From Rhodococcus sp. NBC_00297 (lineage in GTDB: Bacteria; Actinomycetota; Actinomycetes; Mycobacteriales; Mycobacteriaceae), in NCBI RefSeq assembly GCF_036173065.1, contig NZ_CP108041.1, forward strand, positions 1,550,001-1,614,000: DNA of 64,000 nucleotides, in the 5' to 3' direction. This document shows, one piece after another, positions 59,543-64,000 of the stretch. The translations under genes were made by a program, and so were the position numbers. Under the pieces are notes generated by a model that was not told where the DNA came from, made no database searches, and saw only the letters and a program-made list of their open reading frames with translations. Each line of letters starts with the position of its first letter. The first letter of the stretch is position 1.

Positions 59543-60184
59543 TCAGTAACGCGCGTCAAGAGAGTCGACCAACTCCCAGATGTTAGACGAAGGATTGTCC
59601 TGCGGAAACGGTGTTTCATCGCGTAGATGTTTTGCCTCAAGAAACTCCGCATGCTTCTTTGCCTCGTCGAACTTACCAATGAGCGGCTCTATGTCTACGA
59701 TGTTCTTCTCATAACCCGGCATATTATCCTTCAGTTTGCGCAAAGCCTCTTTCCTGTCAAGAAACCCACCAGGAGTAGCGAAATGCATCAAGAGCCAGAC
59801 CTCTAAACACGGGTTCGAAACCGCAGTCTTTATTCCTTTATCTTCCGCCCTTTGCCTTGACTCTTTGAGATACAGGTGCTCATCGACATCAAACACGCAC
59901 CAGATCTCATCGATCCGCGAATTCGGATCCCTTGTTCTTTTCGCGGTTCTTGTCGAAACATCTAGTTCATGACATGCTCTGTCTACCAATTCTCTCGGAG
60001 ACGTTGCTCGCTCGTCTACAAGAACTAAATCAATGATCGAATTCTTGACCTTCGGATGTATCAACGTGAGATAATTAGGCTCAGACTTCTCACCTTCACA
60101 AACAACCATAACGCGTTTCTTGGGATTTTTTTGACCCACCTTGCGCGAAAGGCTGGAGTTCGATCGGTTTCTACGCGTCGCCAT
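59543..60184 (-). CDS. rloB: RloB-family protein
   Basis: 213 residues. The TOPRIM-like RloB signature is MVVCEGEKSEPNYLTLIHPK, EIWCVFDVDEH and SNPCLEVWLLMHF. ATG 60184 overlaps the 3' end of rloA by 14 bases; ATG 60193 is possible. RloA/RloB pairs (AbiL-like) are implicated in abortive infection, with RloB the likely nuclease or toxin. The gene is clearly more AT-rich than the plasmid backbone, so it was probably acquired. Confidence 0.85.
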   Translation of the reverse strand: MATRRNRSNSSLSRKVGQKNPKKRVMVVCEGEKSEPNYLTLIHPKVKNSIIDLVLVDERATSPRELVDRACHELDVSTRTAKRTRDPNSRIDEIWCVFDVDEHLYLKESRQRAEDKGIKTAVSNPCLEVWLLMHFATPGGFLDRKEALRKLKDNMPGYEKNIVDIEPLIGKFDEAKKHAEFLEAKHLRDETPFPQDNPSSNIWELVDSLDARY

Positions 60185-61526
60185 CGGTACCAACCCCCAC
60201 GGCAGCCCGAGCGACCGTACTACGCGCTATACGTGGGGTTCCCCCGTAACGTCCTTGAAGGTATCCACGCGCTAGGTCTTCTCCCTTACGGGGCTTGTAG
60301 TCTGACAGCGGTACTAGCGTCGAATCCCCACCCGAATTCTTCTCCACCATCCATATTTGACCTCGCGACAAGCTATGCCCGTCAAGATCCCTACCCAAGA
60401 GGGTCACATCATGAGTGGTGAAAATCAGTTGTGCACCACGCGTATTGGCTGTCGACTGAAAAAGTTCGATTGCTTCGCGCAGCAGTATTGGATGCAAACT
60501 CGCATCCAGCTCATCAACCAGGAGAACAGAGCCGTTTTCGAGCGCGTCCAACGCATACGTGGAAAATGATAACCAAGACTTCGTACCCAGGCTTTCTTCA
60601 TTGTACGGCAGAGATATTGCACGGTTTTCTGGTCCTCGGTGAATCATTTCGACGACAGGGTTGCTGTCATTCTGACTCTTCTCGATATTGAGTAGCACCT
60701 CCTCTATTTCTGCCGCCCGCTCGTCTTCGGTCGCGCCAGGAGTCAGGTTCCATGACTCTTCGATGTACTTCCTGTAATGCTGCCGCTGTTCTTCAGATAA
60801 CCGAGTCTTAGTAACTTTCGCGTCTACGATACCCAGATCGGCGAGCGCAAGCATGTCAATTGATTTGCGACGCTTACCTTGGAGTCTTCTCACCGTCGGA
60901 GGACTGACATGCCCACGGTTGGGCACGTCGAGAAGAATTAAGTTGTCGCGGAAAAATGAATAAATTCGCAACATCAACTCGTTATTCAAATTTGCTGCCA
61001 TTGACAAGAAAAGGACATCCGGGCGCGTGAGCCCGGCGACCGTCCGTGTCCGCGGTGGTAAGTTCTTGCCCCACTGATAATCTTCGTTCTCGTCTCGATC
61101 AAACAGCACCTGGGTCCGCTTGTGTGGAAATGTGTGCAGCCATTCGCCAATAACCCTGTTCGCATCAATTTCAAAGCCGTACTGAAAACGTTCCCCCTGC
61201 ATTGTGAAATCAATTTCCATCAGAGTTGGTCGTTGTCGATAATTTGGGTCGAGAACGAATGGGTCTATCGGCATGCCCTCCATAGGGGGACGCTGGGCGG
61301 ACTCCAGCACCAAGTCCCGCATGAAGTCCATCGCGCGGAGCAGGTTGGACTTCCCGGATGCGTTCGCTCCCAGAACTGCCAGAACCGGCAGAACGTCAAC
61401 GGTTGTTCGATCCACCGCTACCCTCGTCGGCAGTCCCTGACCAGCGTCAAGCCTCGTCGCGACGGTAGAGATCGACACCTCGTCCCTGAACGATCTGTAG
61501 TTGGCGACTCGAAATCTCAGTAGCAT
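60171..61526 (-). CDS. rloA: RloA-family AAA15 ATPase
   Basis: 451 residues. SMC/ABC-type ATPase: Walker A VLGANASGKSNLLRA at about 50-64, a signature-like NEESLGTKSWLSF, Walker B SVLLVDELDASLHP, and the H-loop IFTTHDVTLL. Residues between form a coiled-coil insertion. ATG 61526 with AAGGG upstream gives the canonical MLLRFRVANYRSF start. It is the ATPase sensor/regulator of the pair with RloB. Low G+C, like its partner. Confidence 0.88.
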   Translation of the reverse strand: MLLRFRVANYRSFRDEVSISTVATRLDAGQGLPTRVAVDRTTVDVLPVLAVLGANASGKSNLLRAMDFMRDLVLESAQRPPMEGMPIDPFVLDPNYRQRPTLMEIDFTMQGERFQYGFEIDANRVIGEWLHTFPHKRTQVLFDRDENEDYQWGKNLPPRTRTVAGLTRPDVLFLSMAANLNNELMLRIYSFFRDNLILLDVPNRGHVSPPTVRRLQGKRRKSIDMLALADLGIVDAKVTKTRLSEEQRQHYRKYIEESWNLTPGATEDERAAEIEEVLLNIEKSQNDSNPVVEMIHRGPENRAISLPYNEESLGTKSWLSFSTYALDALENGSVLLVDELDASLHPILLREAIELFQSTANTRGAQLIFTTHDVTLLGRDLDGHSLSRGQIWMVEKNSGGDSTLVPLSDYKPRKGEDLARGYLQGRYGGTPRIARSTVARAAVGVGTDGDA

Positions 61527-61702
61527 GGACACCCTTCGGTAGAGCTTGCGTTGATCGCGATTTGTGCAGATTGTATGCGCAAACTTGGACGAAGGGCTGA
61601 TCCGGCCCTCGTTGAGCCCGCTCATCGCTTGACACGGCTCCGGTCAGGTCGAGCTACGAGCCCCTGGCCGACCTGGGTGAACCGGCTATGAGTAAGCACG
61701 CA

Positions 61703-62875
61703 CTACAGACCAATTTCTGTCACCGCGTTACCAATCAGTGGAGCGTTCTCGCGTGCGTAGCGTTCAAGCATGGCAGGCGTGGCGTGACCGGTCTGTCGCA
61801 TGATGGCGTGTGCGTCCGAGCCGTTTCGGAAGGCTTGGGTGACGAACCCGGATCGGAGCGAGTGCCCACCTAGCTGTGCGGTCAGTGTGGCGTCATAACC
61901 GGCGCGTTCGGCGCGGCGACGGATGGTCTTATGTATCGCGGCCCCGGACAAGGGCGTGGTGCCGAGGTTGCCGTTCTTGGCTATCGCACGGAACAGCGGT
62001 GCACGTGGGGTGGTGCGTGGGGCTACCCCTCGGCAAATATGGTTGTCAAATCCCTCGCAACCACGAAGTATTCGTATAACGGAAGGGCGGCCGCCTGCGT
62101 CGAAGGCTGACACAACCTGGACCCATCGCACGTACGCGCAGGGTGGGCAGGTGGTGTGCGAGTCAGTCGTCGGGAGTGCCCGGATGATGCCTCTTCCCTC
62201 CTGGTCGGTCTTGGTTTTGCGAAGCCGGATGTGCAGACCGTCCTCGCGGTGAAGGCTGACGTCGCGGCTTTCGAGGCCCGCAAGCTCGGAGCGGCGGAAC
62301 GCGCCCGCGAACCCGAGGAGCAACAGCGCGGTGTCGCGGCGTTCGTAGACCTCAGTGGCCCACCCGTCGCACTGTGCGCGGGCGGTGTCGACGAGGTGCC
62401 GGATGTCGGACACCAGCAAGGGTGCCCGTTGGATGCGGGGTCGATCGCCGGCGCTGGCGTACTGCCGCCGGATACCCGCGAGCGCAGCCGTGACGAGGTA
62501 GTGCTTCGTGGGTGAGGCGTGCCCGGCCGTCTGATGAAAGTGGTTGATCGCTGATGCCCATGCCGACAGAGTGCTGGCGGCGTAGGCCCTCTCCCCCGCC
62601 GCGGTGACGGTATCGGCAGCGTCGACCAGGTACGCAGCGACAGTGACGGGGTGCGCCGGGAGCGCGGCGTGCCCGTTGCGGATGCACCAGTCGGTGAACC
62701 GTCTCCAACCGGATCCGTAGGCGCGGCGGGTGCCGGCCGAGCGGGACGACTCTACCGCCCCGGCGATCCGTGTGGCCACTGCAGCGGGGATTGTCGGGAC
62801 CGCCGCGCTGCCCGAGCGTCCCTGGGCAGTCACCGAAGGATCCACCGGAACCGTTTCGGCTGGTCGGAAGTCCAT
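61703..62875 (-). CDS. Tyrosine recombinase/integrase
   Basis: 390 residues with an intact catalytic set: Arg in GAFRRSELAGL, Lys in LRKTKTDQEG, GGHSLRSGFVTQAF (His-x-x-Arg), TGHATPAMLERYAREN (His and nucleophile Tyr). The SAM-like N-terminal domain has TRRAYGSGWRRFTDWC. An inserted Cys-containing segment (TCPPCAYV) is typical of actinobacterial plasmid integrases. It sits between the rloAB island and parAB, so it may have delivered the island or may resolve plasmid dimers. Confidence 0.9.
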   Translation of the reverse strand: MDFRPAETVPVDPSVTAQGRSGSAAVPTIPAAVATRIAGAVESSRSAGTRRAYGSGWRRFTDWCIRNGHAALPAHPVTVAAYLVDAADTVTAAGERAYAASTLSAWASAINHFHQTAGHASPTKHYLVTAALAGIRRQYASAGDRPRIQRAPLLVSDIRHLVDTARAQCDGWATEVYERRDTALLLLGFAGAFRRSELAGLESRDVSLHREDGLHIRLRKTKTDQEGRGIIRALPTTDSHTTCPPCAYVRWVQVVSAFDAGGRPSVIRILRGCEGFDNHICRGVAPRTTPRAPLFRAIAKNGNLGTTPLSGAAIHKTIRRRAERAGYDATLTAQLGGHSLRSGFVTQAFRNGSDAHAIMRQTGHATPAMLERYARENAPLIGNAVTEIGL

Positions 62876-62952
62876 ATTCGCAGCTTAGACCTCTCGCTAG
62901 ACAAATTTGCGGGCCAAAAGTGCGCTGAACTGGCAATTCAGAGCTTATGGTG

Positions 62953-62970
62953 CGTTAAGTGAAATTAACG
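62953..62970. promoter_or_regulatory. AT-rich palindrome near parB
   Basis: CGTTAA-gtgaaa-TTAACG lies 30 bases downstream of the parB-like stop, in an AT-rich patch upstream of the recombinase start. It is a candidate centromere half-site or recombinase promoter element. Only one copy is seen. Confidence 0.35.
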
Positions 62971-62999
62971 GGCCCAACAACCGGCGTTATCAAAGCGAG

Positions 63000-63341
63000 C
63001 TACCGAACGCGCGGCCCCCGCTGAAGCGGCCCGCTTCGCTGTGCGAACGGTCGGCCTTCGTTGTGGGTGGCCTCCAGATAATCGACGTACCGTTCCACCG
63101 CCTCTGCAGCAAGGTCGGACGGGCCGCGTGGCGCTCCCGGTGTAGCCATCAGGGCCTCGGCCGCATTCAGGAGTCGCTCACTGGTCTCGACGTAGAAGTA
63201 GAACGTCCGCTTGGTCTTGGCGGGCTTGTCCCCCGCCGGTGGCGCTGGAGCAGCGGCGGCCGTAACTGAAGCCACCTCGGACACCGGGTCAAGTGGGCTC
63301 GAATTGCCCAGGCTGCTCTTCAGACGCTCAGGACGCACCAT
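63000..63341 (-). CDS. parB: Small centromere-binding ParB-like protein
   Basis: 113 residues, basic ends with a helical C-terminal core (ETSERLLNAAEALMATP, SDLAAEAVERYVDYLEATH) preceded by KTKRTFYFYV, which reads like the strand of a ribbon-helix-helix fold. ATG 63341 overlaps the parA 3' end by 14 bases. Type Ib plasmid partition systems pair a ParA with exactly this kind of small RHH partner. Confidence 0.7.
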   Translation of the reverse strand: MVRPERLKSSLGNSSPLDPVSEVASVTAAAAPAPPAGDKPAKTKRTFYFYVETSERLLNAAEALMATPGAPRGPSDLAAEAVERYVDYLEATHNEGRPFAQRSGPLQRGPRVR

Positions 63342-64000
63342 GGCCGACACCTTCCATGAGCAACTCCGACGTGCGGCGGTAGATGCTCGCCAGATTGCGG
63401 GCGTCCGTCGTCCCCCAGTCGAGCAGACTGGTCTGCGCCTCGGAGGAATCCTTCAACACAACCCGCTTGGGTACAGGGTCGCCAACGATCGTGATGCAGT
63501 CGGCGATCTCCGCCAGCTGCTCGCGACCAGCGATGGTGTTGCGTTCGTGAAGGTTGATGACCGCTCCCACCAGCTCCAGCGTCGGGTTGTAGCTGCGGCG
63601 CACCACGTCGATGGTGCGTCGTAGCCGTGCCAGACCGTTCGCGGAGAAGAGCGCGGACTGACTGACCACGAGCGCTCGGCGGGCCGCCACCAGAGAGTTG
63701 ATCGTCAACAGGTCCAGACTCGGCGGGCAGTCGATCACCACCAGTCCATACTCCGGAGCGAGTGGCTCCAGCGCATCGCGGAGTCGCCGCTCGCGTCCTG
63801 CGCCGCCGAGAATCAGCTCATCCCGCACGAAGGCGAGAGATTCCGAGTTCGGGTCGGTGGCGACCAGGTCCACACCGTCCCAGATGGACGGCGCCACGAC
63901 GTCGGCGAGGGTCGCGGTAGACCGGTCCGACAATGCGTCCGCCATACCCGCGTCGCCGGGTGTGGGCTCACCGGCGCTGAGGACGGTGCTCAGGTTTCCC
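63328..64000 (-). CDS. parA: ParA-family partition ATPase, cut by the window edge
   Basis: The 5' end lies beyond 64000. The visible 223 codons start at GNLSTVLSAGE, just after the expected Walker A and switch region. They contain YGLVVIDCPPSLDLLTINSL (Walker B) and RNTIAGREQLAEI, typical of ParA/Soj. An internal ATG at 63945 is not the start. It would move plasmid copies by nucleoid-bound ATP cycling with the small ParB. Confidence 0.92.
   Translation of the reverse strand, partial: GNLSTVLSAGEPTPGDAGMADALSDRSTATLADVVAPSIWDGVDLVATDPNSESLAFVRDELILGGAGRERRLRDALEPLAPEYGLVVIDCPPSLDLLTINSLVAARRALVVSQSALFSANGLARLRRTIDVVRRSYNPTLELVGAVINLHERNTIAGREQLAEIADCITIVGDPVPKRVVLKDSSEAQTSLLDWGTTDARNLASIYRRTSELLMEGVGHGAS

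Overview
The window looks like part of a large conjugative plasmid, or plasmid-like integrative region, of a mycolic-acid actinomycete. Rhodococcus is my best guess; Gordonia or Dietzia are possible. The grounds are the high G+C content, an Lsr2 protein, an NrdH/mycoredoxin-type thioredoxin, DUF4192 and DUF4913 proteins, a 1574-residue MobF relaxase with a VirD4/TraG coupling protein, and a parA-parB pair at the right edge. The species assignment is inference.

Layout. (1) 0.1-11.7 kb is a catabolic cluster: two amidase-signature proteins, two tannase/feruloyl-esterase-family hydrolases, an acyl-CoA ligase, an MFS exporter and an HSL-like hydrolase. A decayed inverted copy of the last gene's 3' end lies at the left edge. 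Both amidases have Met where the family's catalytic Lys should be. (2) 12.3-14.7 kb is a compact Type I CBASS (Cap15-like effector plus CD-NTase) facing a SLATT-like CxxC-x11-CxxC membrane protein. (3) 14.9-27.5 kb is the conjugation region: traG, a DUF4913 gene, traA on the opposite strand, a candidate oriT, an HNH protein, and a four-gene operon with a nuclease lipoprotein. The operons starting at 15.0 and 24.8 kb share a 39-bp operator-like sequence. (4) 27.5-45.4 kb is mostly minus-strand genes pointing toward the candidate oriT: a stand-alone DnaB N-domain, a redoxin, DUF4192, a ParB-like protein and an ArdC antirestriction protein. Three of these operons begin behind near-identical, hairpin-rich leaders of about 300 bp (R1, R2, R3). 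This organisation recalls the leading region of F-like plasmids with single-strand promoters.

The ardC gene is split. Its first 59 codons are at 45.0 kb and the remainder is at 37.5 kb. Between them sits a 7.3-kb element carrying a CPH-type copper ATPase, a DUF305 lipoprotein, a DUF6153-like protein, a VOC protein, CsoR-type operators, and an overlapping recombinase / HTH / zinc-ribbon recombinase trio.

(5) 45.8-49.5 kb is a tandem duplication of a two-gene cassette: a PrsW-family intramembrane protease plus a single-pass exported protein, all four genes overlapping by 4 bp. (6) 49.8-62.9 kb is an island of decayed IS110, recombinases and defence genes: a CAP12/PycTIR-like TIR protein, a DUF4365 repeat protein and a RloA/RloB pair. 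(7) The right edge holds parB-like and the truncated parA. The most interesting points are the repeated leaders ahead of anti-restriction and partition-type genes, the interrupted ardC, the Lys-less amidases and the duplicated PrsW cassette.
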